Of a DNA stretch of 64,000 nucleotides, positions 54,101-62,047 are shown one piece after another. Position 1 is the first letter of the stretch. Every line of letters starts with the position of its first letter. The translations under genes and the position numbers were made by a program. The notes below the pieces were generated by a model. That model had not been told where the DNA came from. It did no database searches and was given only the letters and a program-made list of their open reading frames with translations. This stretch comes from UBA4742 sp963734965 (GTDB lineage: Bacteria > Actinomycetota > Acidimicrobiia > Acidimicrobiales > Acidimicrobilacustridaceae): contig CAVTJK010000003.1 in the NCBI GenBank assembly GCA_963734965.1, forward strand, positions 124,001 through 188,000. The letters run 5' to 3'.

Positions 54101-54406
54101 GCGATGTTGGCCGAGATCCTGAGCGCCGGACCCGAGGTGGGCGTCCACGTCGTGGTGGGCTGTGATTCGGTCGACCAGTTCGACCGGCGGCTGGGCCGAC
54201 TCGTGCTCGCCGACTTCGGCGTCTGCGTCGCGACGGTCATGGACGAGGCCGACTCGACGACGCTGCTCGACAACACCTATGCCGCCACCCTGCGCCCCAA
54301 CCAGGCGCTGCTGGCCGACGAGGACCAGGGCCGGCTGATCAAGTTCCGGCCCTATGTGCTGCCCCCACCCGGATGGTGCCTCCCGCCGGCCGGATCCGAG
54401 GCCTGA
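51173..54406 (+). CDS. large FtsK/EccC-like protein with three degenerate ATPase modules
   Basis: Protein of 1077 residues. The N-terminal part (about 40-240) is helical and probably coiled coil. Three RecA/FtsK-like modules follow. Module 1 has EGGPSRPQAV (279-288) in the P-loop place and FSFIDPKGLG. Module 2 has VVLGPPGRGVSS (571-582) and the Walker-B-like RVLIVLDGLSELF (677-689). Module 3 has LVVADAGAVGSGV (864-876). The P-loop lysine is absent from all three. The start GTG 51173 is supported by GAGGGAGAGGAG just upstream. No transmembrane helix is seen. The function is unknown; a structural or binding scaffold rather than a motor is plausible. Confidence 0.7.
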   Translation: MADTLADRAQPHDPQPSLAPLPKRVADADGDLVSIADPVAYVSELLERTTALLSTLEHDVEGLQADQAEERARIEATHAAQQSQFEQATAQLGLLSATARKIAMQKGKFGLLEAALRLGPTVDVAEIDDPGAFDRLVTSLEFELKAARGITGGIRMPEIGRDLQNAALAVARMSQRADHTKQRLLARTEDELTAEGKEARASFEIGLGVLERDLELLDAGLPLAARPWTDPEWDVWEPAESMAAEPNLVRLGAYGHPDLPGVTIPALVPATGAPGLVLEGGPSRPQAVDAVRNLVLRLLAALPPGRARFSFIDPKGLGEPIAPFLGLAEYDAELVDGGVLTLDSDIEAHLTELTHHVERVTAHHLQGRYASLDEFHRATGEMVEPYRYLVIFDHPIGFTDRATAMLRAVVESGPRCGVTVIAVKEPGGKGRFAADHAIPGLPVIKSGDGGLIADVGRAGPWALEVDVAPPMLVAETGEPTLFERVTTATGALARQARRAPTTPGAVFDLLALAQRRRIRDDLPVTGGPIDPGEPATWWTGDAAAGLGAPVGRTADRGLATLWFDHEHSGAVVLGPPGRGVSSALHAILASLAVIYPPDELQMLLVGMGDRRELEVYGSSRLAHALMVASQAERELGLAVLEAALAELDRREGRFERAGTARLGLAGHRTRTGEAIGRVLIVLDGLSELFTVDDATAISSGRALRRLAEDGPAVGLHLLLADRIDPGGADAIPDLLDQIPAEVTSIIRYDTVDTQRPQPGEAMITTRGAETADEVMRTMWIDPHERAMNLRDLRRLADERGLTGGPQVICGGDGAELSSAPLRKLVGDPERRSNRRSVRLWLGEPATLGAPVEVVLRRQEGANLLVVADAGAVGSGVLFAALATARISHGPALDVWVLDLGPLEGGFGTAMSDLGPDAGIRVARRRTSERLLSEVRDRVTKRHADHEFDAPPGLLVVNGLGRARDGGAGDDRPDGISAMLAEILSAGPEVGVHVVVGCDSVDQFDRRLGRLVLADFGVCVATVMDEADSTTLLDNTYAATLRPNQALLADEDQGRLIKFRPYVLPPPGWCLPPAGSEA

Positions 54407-54460
54407 GGGTCCTCGAGCGAGTTCGGGTCGGTGGCCAGCGGCTGGCAGACTGGGCCGGCC

Positions 54461-55610
54461 ATGACCACGTTGCACCAGTTCAGCTTCCCGACCGCGATCA
54501 CCTTCGGGGCCGGGGCGCGGGCCGAACTGGTCTTCCACCTGCGGGGCCAGGGGCTGAGCCGTCCGCTGGTGGTCACCGACCGAGGCGTGTCGGCGTTGCC
54601 GATCTTCACCGACCTGATGGCCAACCTGGCCGCCGGCGGACACGACCCGGCGGTGTTCGACGGAGTGGCGGGCAACCCGGTGGTCAGCCAGGTCGACGGC
54701 CGGCGTCGAGGCCTTCCGGGCCCACGAGGCCGACTCGATCGTCGGGATCGGCGGCGGGGCCGCGCTCGATGTGGCCAAGGCGGTGGCCCTCATGGCCACC
54801 CATCCCGGTCACCTCTTCGCCTACGAGGACGGGATCGACCACGCAGCACCCCATCGGGCCGGTGCCGCCCGTGGGTCGCGCTGGCGACCACGGCCGGGAC
54901 CGGCAGCGAGGTCGGTCGCAGCGCCGTGATCTCCGACGACGTCACCCACGTCAAGCACATCATCTTCTCGCCCCACCTGTTGGCTCCGCTGGTGCTGGCC
55001 GATCCCGAGCTGACCGTCGACCTGCCGCCGGCCATCACCGCGGCGACCGGGATCGATGCACTGACCCACAACATCGAGGCCTACCTGGCTCGGGACTACA
55101 ACCCCATCTGCGACGGCATCGCCCTCGAAGGGCTGCGGCTCGGTGCGGCCAACCTGGCCCGGGCGGTGGCCAACCCGCAGGACCTCGAGGCGCGCGGCGC
55201 CATGTTGATGTGCTCGATGATGGGGGCCATCGCCTTCCAGAAGGGCCTCGGGCTGGTGCACTCCACCGCCCACGCCCTCGGCACCGTCGCCGACCTGCAC
55301 CATGGGCTGGCCAACGCCGTGATGATCGACCACGCGCTCGGCCTTCAACGTCGAGACCGTGCCGGCTCGGTTCTCGCTCATGGCCCGGACCGTCGGGATC
55401 GACGATGCCACGCCCGAGGGGTTCCTCCGGTGGCTGGCCGAGCTCAAGGCCGAGATCGACCTGCCGAGGTCGCTCGTCGACACGACCGTCGACCCTTCCG
55501 ATCTCGACCGGCTGGTCGACGTGGCCATCGAGGACTCGTGTCACCTCAACAACCCGAGGCCGGTGACACGCGACGACTTCGAGCGGATCTTCGTCGAGGC
55601 CTTCCAGTGA
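54461..55610 (+). pseudogene. iron-containing alcohol dehydrogenase, four frame breaks
   Basis: Fe-ADH family. Pieces in order are FSFPTAITFGAGARAELV; after about 54698 GVEAFRAHEADSIVGIGGGAALDVAKA; after 54850 PIGPVPP; after 54870 WVALATTAGTGSEVGRSAVI through GIDALTHNIEAYLA and HSTAHALG (metal histidines); after 55340 FNVETVPARFSLMAR to the stop. Every break is repaired by dropping a single base, several in C or G runs. All family motifs survive, so the gene is either recently inactivated or mis-sequenced. The 3' end overlaps the next start (GTGA). Confidence 0.75.
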
Positions 55611-56383
55611 GCCGGCCGGCCCGGATCGGGCTGAGCTCGTGCTTCTTCCACGCCGATCCGCGAGCGCGCCATCTTCAAGGGCAAGACGCTGCTCTACGCC
55701 GAGGAGTCGATGCTCGACCTCATCGGTCGCGCCGGGTGCGCTCACCTACCCGTTGCCGCGCCCGACCACGAGCGGCCCGACCATCGACGACTACGTCGAC
55801 GACCTCGACGGGCTCGTCCTGCAGGGCGGCTCGGACGTGTGCCCGCGCTCCTACGGCGAGGAGCCGCGGCGGCCCGATTGGGAGGGCGATCGCGAGCGCG
55901 ACGCGTACGAGATCGCCCTCATCCACGCCTTCGTCGCCGCCGCCAAGCCCGTGCTGGGCATCTGCCGCGGCATCCAGATCCTCAACGTGGCCTTCGGGGG
56001 GACGCTCTACCAGGACATCGCCACGCAGTGCCCTGGTGCCGGCCGCCACCGGGACTGGGAGCGGTACGACGCCAACACCCATGCCGTCGAGCTGACCCCG
56101 GGTCGCGCCTGGCCGGCATCTACGACGCGGTGCGGGCCGGTGGTCACCGTCAACAGCGTGCACCACCAGGCCATCCAGGACCTGGCCGACGGGTTCGAGG
56201 TCGAGGCCCGTTCGGTGCCCGACGGGCTGATCGAGGCCGTCCGCCGGCCGGGCCCGTCCTACGTCGCCGGGGTGCAGTGGCATCCCGAGTTCACGCCGCT
56301 GACAGGGGTCGGACCAGTTGGCCCCCGATCCACTGATCGCCGACTTCGTCGCCGCGACCCGGGTCGGCGTCGAACCCTCGTGA
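55607..56383 (+). pseudogene. class I glutamine amidotransferase / gamma-Glu-GABA hydrolase-like (peptidase C26), several frame breaks
   Basis: PuuD-type hydrolase. RPARIGLSSCFFHADP opens the protein. After breaks near 55661 and 55737 come ALTYPLPRPTTSG, LDGLVLQGGSDV and the nucleophile elbow LGICRGIQILNVAFGG. Near 56102 and 56141 the frame leaves and returns around GSRLAGIYDAVRAG. VNSVHHQAIQDLADG and GVQWHPEFTPLTG supply His and Glu of the triad. After a final extra G at about 56305 it ends GVEPS. Known relatives hydrolyse gamma-glutamyl-GABA. It sits between the alcohol and aldehyde dehydrogenase genes. Confidence 0.75.
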
Positions 56384-57754
56384 AGATCGTCGATCCGGCC
56401 ACCGGCGCCGAGTTCGATCGGGTCCTCGACGACACGACCGAGACGATCGCGGCCAAGGTCGCCGCGGCGCGGCCGGCGCAGGTCGAATGGGCGGCGCGCC
56501 CGATCGACGAGCGGGTGCAGATCCTCGGAGCATTCCGCCGGCTGGTCGTGCGCCAGTTCGACGACCTGGCCGACACGCTCACCGCCGAGACCGGCAAGCC
56601 CATCACCCAGAGCCGCAACGAGCTCAGCGGCGTGCTGCCTCGCCTCGACTTCTTCCTCGAGCGGGCGCCCAGCGTGCTGGCCGACGAGCCGGTGCTCGTC
56701 GACGCCGATGCCGGCCTGACCGAGGTCATCGCCCACGAACCCCTCGGGGTGATCGCCAACATCTCGGCGTGGAACTACCCGTACTTCGTCGGCTCGAACG
56801 TGTTCGTCCCGGCCCTGCTGGCGGGCAACGCCGTGCTGTACAAGCCCTCCGAGCACGCCACCCTGACCGGTCTGGCCATCGGGTCGATGTTGGGCGACGC
56901 CGGCGTGCCCATCGACGCGTTCAGCGTCGTCGTCGGCGACGGCTCCGTCGGCGCCGAGCTGCTGGCTCACGAGCTCGACGGGGTGTTCTTCACCGGTTCG
57001 TACGGCACGGGCCGGCGCATCGCCGAGTCGGTGGCCGGTCGCATGGCCCCGATCCAGCTCGAGCTGGGCGGCAAGGATCCGGTCTATGTGTGCGACGACG
57101 TCGACGTGGCCGCGGCCGCCACGGGTCTGGCCGACGGCGCGTTCTACAACAACGGCCAGAGCTGTTGCTCCGTCGAGCGCATCTATGTCCACGCGGACGT
57201 GTACGACCGGTTCGTCGATCAGTTCGTGGCCACGGTCGACACGCTTCGTCATGGGCGATCCGACCGACGAGAAGACCTATCTCGGTCCGCTGACCCGCGC
57301 CGAGCAGGCGGCGGTGCTCGAGGCCCAGGTCGCCGACGCCGTCGGCGCCGGCGCGACGTTGGTGCGGGGCGGGCATCGCGTCGCCGATCGCCCCGGTACC
57401 TGGTTCGAACCGACGGTGCTCGTCGGTGTCACGTCGGACATGGCGGTGATGCGCGACGAGAGCTTCGGGCCCATCATCGGGATCCAGAGCGTGGCCGACG
57501 ACGACGAGGCCGTGTCCCGCATGGCCGACACCGACTACGGCCTCACCGCCGCGGTGTACTCGCGCGACGAGGACCGGGCCCGGTCGATCCTCAGCCGCCT
57601 CGATGTCGGTACGGCCTATTGGAACTGCTGCGATCGAGTCAGTCCGCGCCTGCCCTGGTCGGGGCGACGCCACTCAGGCGTGGGCACCACGCTGTCGACC
57701 TACGGATTGCTGACCTTCACCCAGCCCCGCGCCTGGCACCTGCGCGGCAGCTGA
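56380..57754 (+). CDS. aldehyde dehydrogenase, one frame break near 57244
   Basis: NAD(P)-dependent ALDH of about 457 residues. GVIANISAWNYPYFVGSN and YKPSEHATLTG bind the cofactor, FTGSYGTGRRIAE is the Rossmann glycine turn, and LELGGKDP carries the general-base Glu. The nucleophile Cys is in NNGQSCCSVERIYV. DESFGPIIGIQ follows. One extra C at 57244 breaks the frame between VATVDT and FVMGDPTDEKTYLGPL. The GTG overlaps the amidotransferase stop. Its 3' end overlaps the convergent CDF gene by about 80 bases. Confidence 0.83.
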
Positions 57755-58651
57755 GGCGCCGTCGTCGCAGGGATGGCATTCGAGCTCGAGCGTCGAGTGG
57801 TCGATGTCGAAGCGGTCGGCCAACATCGACTTGAGCGCGTCGCCGCGCTGTTGGGCCTCGTGCAGGGTGACCTCGCCCCGGAGCACGACGTGAGCCGACA
57901 GCGAGGGTTCGTCGGAGGCCAGGCTCCAGAGGTGGACGTGGTGGACCGCCTCGACCGCGGGATCCGCGGCCAGCGCGTGGCGCACGGCGTCGGGATCGAT
58001 CCCCCGCGGTGAGCCCTCGAGCAGCACGTTGGTGGTGTCGCGCAGCAGTCCCCAGGCCGAGGCGGCGACCAGCACGGCGATGAGGATCGACGCCACGGGG
58101 TCGACCCAGTCGGCCTGCCACACCCAGGCGGCGACGCCGGCGGCGATGGCGGCGACCGAACCGGCGGCGTCGGCCGCCATGTGCAGGAAGGCGGCGTGCA
58201 GGTTGAGGCTCTGACCTTCGGCCCGCAGGAGCAGCCCGGCGCTGAGCAGGTTGATGACCAGGCCGATCGAGGCCACGGCGACGACACCGGGACCGATCAC
58301 GTCGCTCGGAGATCCGAACCGCGAGATCGCCTCGATGATGATGAGGATCGACACCCCGATCAGCACCACGCCGTTGAACTGGGCGCCGAGGACCTCGGAG
58401 CGCTTGAGCCCGAAGCTGTGCTTCGCCGTCGCCGGTCGGTCGACCAGCACCTGGGCGATCATGGCGACGGCCAGGGCGATGACGTCGGTCGCCATGTGGG
58501 CGGCGTCGGCGATCAGCGCCAACGAGTGGAACGCCAGGCCGCCGACGATCTCGATGACGAGGTAGCCGGCGTTGACGGCGAGGGAGATGGTCAGGGCCCG
58601 TCGCTGCGCCCCTCGATCGGGCCGGTGGTGACGATGAGCGGTCTCGGCCAC
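57674..58651 (-). CDS. cation diffusion facilitator (CzcD-type) metal exporter
   Basis: Six-helix antiporter of 325 residues for Zn2+/Co2+/Cd2+-like ions. SLALIADAAHMATDVIALAVAM contains the helix-2 HxxxD metal site, and LHMAADAAGSV the helix-5 HxxxD site. A cytoplasmic ferredoxin-like domain (HHVHLWSLASDEPSLSAHVVL) ends the core, and the tail has ELECHPCDDG. The short N-terminal HRHH may bind metal. It starts at GTG 58651 directly after a TACCCT hexamer. Confidence 0.88.
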   Translation of the reverse strand: MAETAHRHHRPDRGAQRRALTISLAVNAGYLVIEIVGGLAFHSLALIADAAHMATDVIALAVAMIAQVLVDRPATAKHSFGLKRSEVLGAQFNGVVLIGVSILIIIEAISRFGSPSDVIGPGVVAVASIGLVINLLSAGLLLRAEGQSLNLHAAFLHMAADAAGSVAAIAAGVAAWVWQADWVDPVASILIAVLVAASAWGLLRDTTNVLLEGSPRGIDPDAVRHALAADPAVEAVHHVHLWSLASDEPSLSAHVVLRGEVTLHEAQQRGDALKSMLADRFDIDHSTLELECHPCDDGASAAAQVPGAGLGEGQQSVGRQRGAHA

Positions 58652-58657
58652 CGCTCC

Positions 58658-58663
58658 AGGGTA
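58658..58663 (-). promoter_or_regulatory. -10 hexamer TACCCT, leaderless promoter
   Basis: On the minus strand TACCCT ends six bases before the CDF start GTG at 58651. Confidence 0.5.
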
Positions 58664-58697
58664 CCGACCGCGGGTCGCGGACTTCCGCCGAGCGACC

Positions 58698-59141
58698 TCA
58701 GCCGGTCAAGCGGGGCTCGACCCGGACCGCCGGAGCCGCCGCGGTCACCTGCAGCGCCGCCGACACCCCGACCAGGCCGCCACCGCACCGCATGCCGATG
58801 TCGTAGCTCCCCGCCGGCGTCGAGGTCGGGACTGTATAGGCGATCTTGAAGGCGCCGCTGGCATCACGCGCCGCCGTCGGACCGAAGCCGCCCTGCGGGA
58901 ACAACCCCGTCGACGAGACGAGAGTGACCGGCTCGGACGCGTCACACGACGGGGTGCCGGTCGTCGGGATCGACCCGGTGATCGTGACCGTCGCGCCGGC
59001 GACGGCGGTCGTCGGTGAGACGGTGATGCTGGCCGCCGCCGCGCCGGCCGGCGCCATGAACACGGTCAAGACCAGCACGCTGCTCACCGCCATGCCCGCT
59101 GCGGCTCGCCTCGCCGTCCTCCACGCCTGGTGTGCAGCCAT
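58698..59141 (-). CDS. small secreted protein, Ig/IPT-like
   Basis: Protein of 147 residues. The signal peptide AVSSVLVLTVFMAPAGAAAA is followed by ITVSPTTAVAGATVTITGSIPTTG, a beta-rich pattern seen in IPT/TIG and bacterial Ig-like repeats. Two Cys (CDASEP and MRCGGG) could form a disulfide. No catalytic motif. It lies just downstream of the ABC-2 exporter genes on the same strand. Confidence 0.65.
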   Translation of the reverse strand: MAAHQAWRTARRAAAGMAVSSVLVLTVFMAPAGAAAASITVSPTTAVAGATVTITGSIPTTGTPSCDASEPVTLVSSTGLFPQGGFGPTAARDASGAFKIAYTVPTSTPAGSYDIGMRCGGGLVGVSAALQVTAAAPAVRVEPRLTG

Positions 59142-59205
59142 GGTCGCCTCCTCAGCCCGCCGCGAACCTACCTCGCGCCGAGCCGTCCCGCCCACGAGGG
59201 CCGAG

Positions 59206-60000
59206 TCAGGAGGTGACGTCTCGACGGACGAAGAGGGCGCCGGCCACGATCACGGCCAACGCGCCGTAGACGACGAGCGACTCGGCGGCCGTCGCGTAGG
59301 ACAGCGAGTGCTGACCACCGGCGGCGAGGACTTGCAGCAGTTGACCGGGGAGGAAGCGGTCGATGCCACCGATGGTCGAGCTGAGGATGGCTTCGACGGG
59401 CAGGGCGTAGGCGATGCCCACGCCGATGGCGGCTACGGGCGATCGCAGCACGATGCCGAGGACCGCGCCGATCAGGGCGAAGCCCAACGTGGACAGGAGC
59501 AGGTTGCCGCCGCTGCGAGCCAGGTCCGCCAGTCCGGCAGGACCGAACCACACGGAGGTGTCGACGCCTTTGGTCGAGCCGATGAGCACGGCCACGATCG
59601 TCGCCGCCATGAGGGCGACGACGGTGATGGCGGCGATGAACGAGAGCACTCCGATGGTCATCCCGCCCAGCAGCCGGAGCCGGCGCGGCTCTCGCACCAA
59701 CAGGTTGCGGATCGTGCCCGAGCTGAACTCGCCGGCGAGGGTCGCGGCGCCGAGGCAGAGAGCGACGACGCCGAGCAGCGTCGTCGACTGGCCGAGCGCC
59801 CGGGCCAGGCCGTGGACCGAGTGCAGCTGGGCCAGGCTGATGGCGTCGCCGGCGCGGGGCCCGCTGCTGGCCTGGGCGCCAGCCGTGGCCACGCCGAGCA
59901 CGGCGCCGAGGACAGCCACGAGGACCATCGACGACAGGCCGCCGACGAGGATGCCGGGCCGACGCAGCTTGGTCCACTCGCTGCGGATGGCGCCGTTCAT
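59206..60000 (-). CDS. ABC-2 type exporter permease
   Basis: Membrane protein of 264 residues with six helices. It opens with the typical IRSEWTKLRRPGIL cytoplasmic helix, and TLAGEFSSGTIRNLLVREPRR is the conserved loop of this permease type. The ATG overlaps the stop of the ATPase gene. Substrate unknown; Ala/Gly-rich helices fit a small drug or lipid exporter. Confidence 0.85.
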   Translation of the reverse strand: MNGAIRSEWTKLRRPGILVGGLSSMVLVAVLGAVLGVATAGAQASSGPRAGDAISLAQLHSVHGLARALGQSTTLLGVVALCLGAATLAGEFSSGTIRNLLVREPRRLRLLGGMTIGVLSFIAAITVVALMAATIVAVLIGSTKGVDTSVWFGPAGLADLARSGGNLLLSTLGFALIGAVLGIVLRSPVAAIGVGIAYALPVEAILSSTIGGIDRFLPGQLLQVLAAGGQHSLSYATAAESLVVYGALAVIVAGALFVRRDVTS

Positions 60001-60962
60001 GCCGGGGCGCCGGTGAGGTGGAAGAAGGCGTCTTCGAGGCGCATCGGGACGGCGCTGAGGGCGCACACGGTGATGCCGTTGCGCATGGCCAGTCGGTTGA
60101 GCTCGCCGGCCCACGACACCGGCGCGCTGACCACGACCCGACCGTCGACCACGGCCGCTCGGCGGCCGTCGAGCTGGCACAGCCGGGCCAGGTCGCTCAG
60201 CTGGGTCGGGTCCTCGGGGGTCACGGTGAGCTGTGGCTCGTGGGCGTCGAAGAGCTCGGCGACGGGGCCCGCGAAGACGAGGCTCCCACGATCGATGACG
60301 ACCAGGTGATCGCAGACCTGCTGCAGCTCGTCGAGGAGGTGGCTCGAGACGAACACCGTCATCCCCGCGTCGGCCAAGGCGCGCAGCTGGGCCCTCAGGT
60401 CGCGGATCCCGGGCGGGTCGAGCCCGTTGGTCGGCTCGTCGAGCAGCAGCAGGTCCGGATCGGGCAGCAGGGCGGCGGCGATCCCGAGGCGCTGCTTCAT
60501 GCCGAGCGAGTACGAGTGGTACCGGTCCCCGGCCCGATCGGACAGCTCGACGGCGGCCAGCACCACCTCGACGCGGCGACGGTCGATCCCCCCGAGACGG
60601 GCCAGCACCTCGAGGTTGCGCCGGCCGCTCAGCGACGGGTAGAACGCCGGCCCTTCGATCATGGCGCCGACCCGATCGAGGTAGGCGGCAGGATCCGAGA
60701 GCGGGTGTCCGAGGATGTGGCCCCGGCCCTCCGTGGGCGAGATCAGGCCGAGGAGCATGCGGATCGTCGTGGTCTTGCCGGCGCCATTGGGCCCGACGAA
60801 CCCGCACACGACGCCTGATGGAACCGAGAAGTCCAGGTGGTCGACGACGCGCCGCTCGCCGTAGCGCTTGGTCAGGCCCTCGATCTCCATCGCGGGTCGC
60901 GGGTCGGATCGCTCCCGAGGAGCGTCTGGGATCGGGGGCGCGGAGACAGACAGAAGAGACAC
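59997..60962 (-). CDS. ABC-2 type exporter ATP-binding protein
   Basis: Protein of 321 residues. Walker A is GPNGAGKTTTIRMLLG, the signature YSLGMKQRLGIAAAL, and Walker B LLLLDEPTNGLDPPG, with SSHLL as the H-loop. A start at MEIEGLTKRYG, about 24 residues in, is an alternative to the one given and would be the normal family N-terminus. It is coupled to the permease. Confidence 0.87.
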   Translation of the reverse strand: MSLLSVSAPPIPDAPRERSDPRPAMEIEGLTKRYGERRVVDHLDFSVPSGVVCGFVGPNGAGKTTTIRMLLGLISPTEGRGHILGHPLSDPAAYLDRVGAMIEGPAFYPSLSGRRNLEVLARLGGIDRRRVEVVLAAVELSDRAGDRYHSYSLGMKQRLGIAAALLPDPDLLLLDEPTNGLDPPGIRDLRAQLRALADAGMTVFVSSHLLDELQQVCDHLVVIDRGSLVFAGPVAELFDAHEPQLTVTPEDPTQLSDLARLCQLDGRRAAVVDGRVVVSAPVSWAGELNRLAMRNGITVCALSAVPMRLEDAFFHLTGAPA

Positions 60963-61059
60963 AGGGGGACACTCAACCGGGGAGATCTCAGGAACCGGTG
61001 GGGGCGCACTGGGGGTTCGCTGTGATGTCGGCGAGCCTAGGCGCGAACTTGAGTCCGGC

Positions 61060-61668
61060 TCAGTCGCCCAACGCGTGTTGGCGGATCCAGGTGTGCATGG
61101 CGATGCCTGAGGCCACGCCGGCGTTGATCGAGCGAGTCGATCCGAACTGGCTGATCGAGCACACGAGCTCGACCGCGTCGCGGACCGCGTCCGACAAGCC
61201 TGGTCCCTCCTGGCCGAACACCAGCACGCAGGCCTTGGGCAGGGTCACCCCCTCGATGGGAACGGCGCCGGGCAGGTTGTCGATGCCGACCAGCGGCAGC
61301 TGCTCGGATCGCGACCAGGACACGAAGTCGTCGACGCTCGGGTGGTGGCGGACGTGCTGGTAGCGGTCGGTGACCATGGCCCCCCGGCGGTTCCAACGCC
61401 GCCGACCGACGATGTGCACCTCGGCGGCGAGGAAGGCGTTGGCGTTGCGGACCACGGTGCCGATGTTCATGTCGTGCTGCCAGTTCTCGATGGCCACGTG
61501 GAAGCGATGTCGCCTCGAGTCGAGGTCGGCGACGATGGCTTCGTTGGACCAGTACCGGTAGCGGTCGACCACGTTGCGCCGGTCGCCGTCGCGCAGGGCC
61601 TCGGGATCGAGTCGCGGATCGTCGGGCCACGGCTCGGGGTGCGGCCCGACGCCGATCTCGGTCGTCAG
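61060..61668 (-). CDS. SpoU/TrmH-family RNA 2'-O-methyltransferase
   Basis: SAM-dependent trefoil-knot methyltransferase. FHVAIENWQHDMNIGTVVRNANAF is motif 1, LVFGQEGPGLSD motif 2, and ISQFGSTRSINAGVASGIAMH motif 3. The GTG at 61572 gives 170 residues. The in-frame upstream stretch (TEIGVGPHPEP, then DPRLDPEALRDGDRRNVV) looks like genuine protein and reaches a CTG at 61668 that overlaps the upstream TGA as CTGA, so a rare CTG start is proposed. Target RNA unknown. Confidence 0.78.
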   Translation of the reverse strand: MTTEIGVGPHPEPWPDDPRLDPEALRDGDRRNVVDRYRYWSNEAIVADLDSRRHRFHVAIENWQHDMNIGTVVRNANAFLAAEVHIVGRRRWNRRGAMVTDRYQHVRHHPSVDDFVSWSRSEQLPLVGIDNLPGAVPIEGVTLPKACVLVFGQEGPGLSDAVRDAVELVCSISQFGSTRSINAGVASGIAMHTWIRQHALGD

Positions 61669-62003
61669 CGCTCGCCTCGGGCCCGGCGCAGTCCGGGGCA
61701 GCCCCGCAGGGTCTGGTAGCCGTACATCCCGGCGATGCAGAAGACCACGACAGCCACGAAGCCCCCGACGTCAGGACCGAGCGCGATGGTCACGACCGCC
61801 GTCACGGCGATGGCCATCATCAGCGCGGCGAGCGAGCGGACGATGGCGGTCAGGGCACTCGGACGGGGCGAGACCGTGGCCTCGATCTCGATCGGTTCAG
61901 GTTCGCTCGAGGCGTGGTCGAACAGGTCGTGCAGCTCGGGCGCTTCGATCCGCAGGTGCGCCTCCATCTCGGCCAAGCGGCGTTCCTCGTCGTGATCGAG
62001 CAT
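61665..62003 (-). CDS. DUF3040 membrane protein
   Basis: Protein of 112 residues. The N-terminal LDHDEERRLAEMEAHL is the DUF3040 signature. Two transmembrane helices follow (about 55-75 and 80-100). It is common in actinobacteria and without assigned function. It overlaps the methyltransferase gene downstream. Confidence 0.78.
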   Translation of the reverse strand: MLDHDEERRLAEMEAHLRIEAPELHDLFDHASSEPEPIEIEATVSPRPSALTAIVRSLAALMMAIAVTAVVTIALGPDVGGFVAVVVFCIAGMYGYQTLRGCPGLRRARGER

Positions 62004-62047
62004 CCCCGAGATGGTGCCACGATTTCCAGATCCCGGCGAGGGGGATC

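Noticed and set aside
50114..54799. A 1561-codon open frame on the minus strand
   Set aside because: Most of it is antisense to the FtsK-like gene and has low-complexity Gly/Arg/Asp composition typical of shadow frames in GC-rich DNA. Only its 3' part (about 50402-50923) is real, as the N-terminus of the solute-binding protein.
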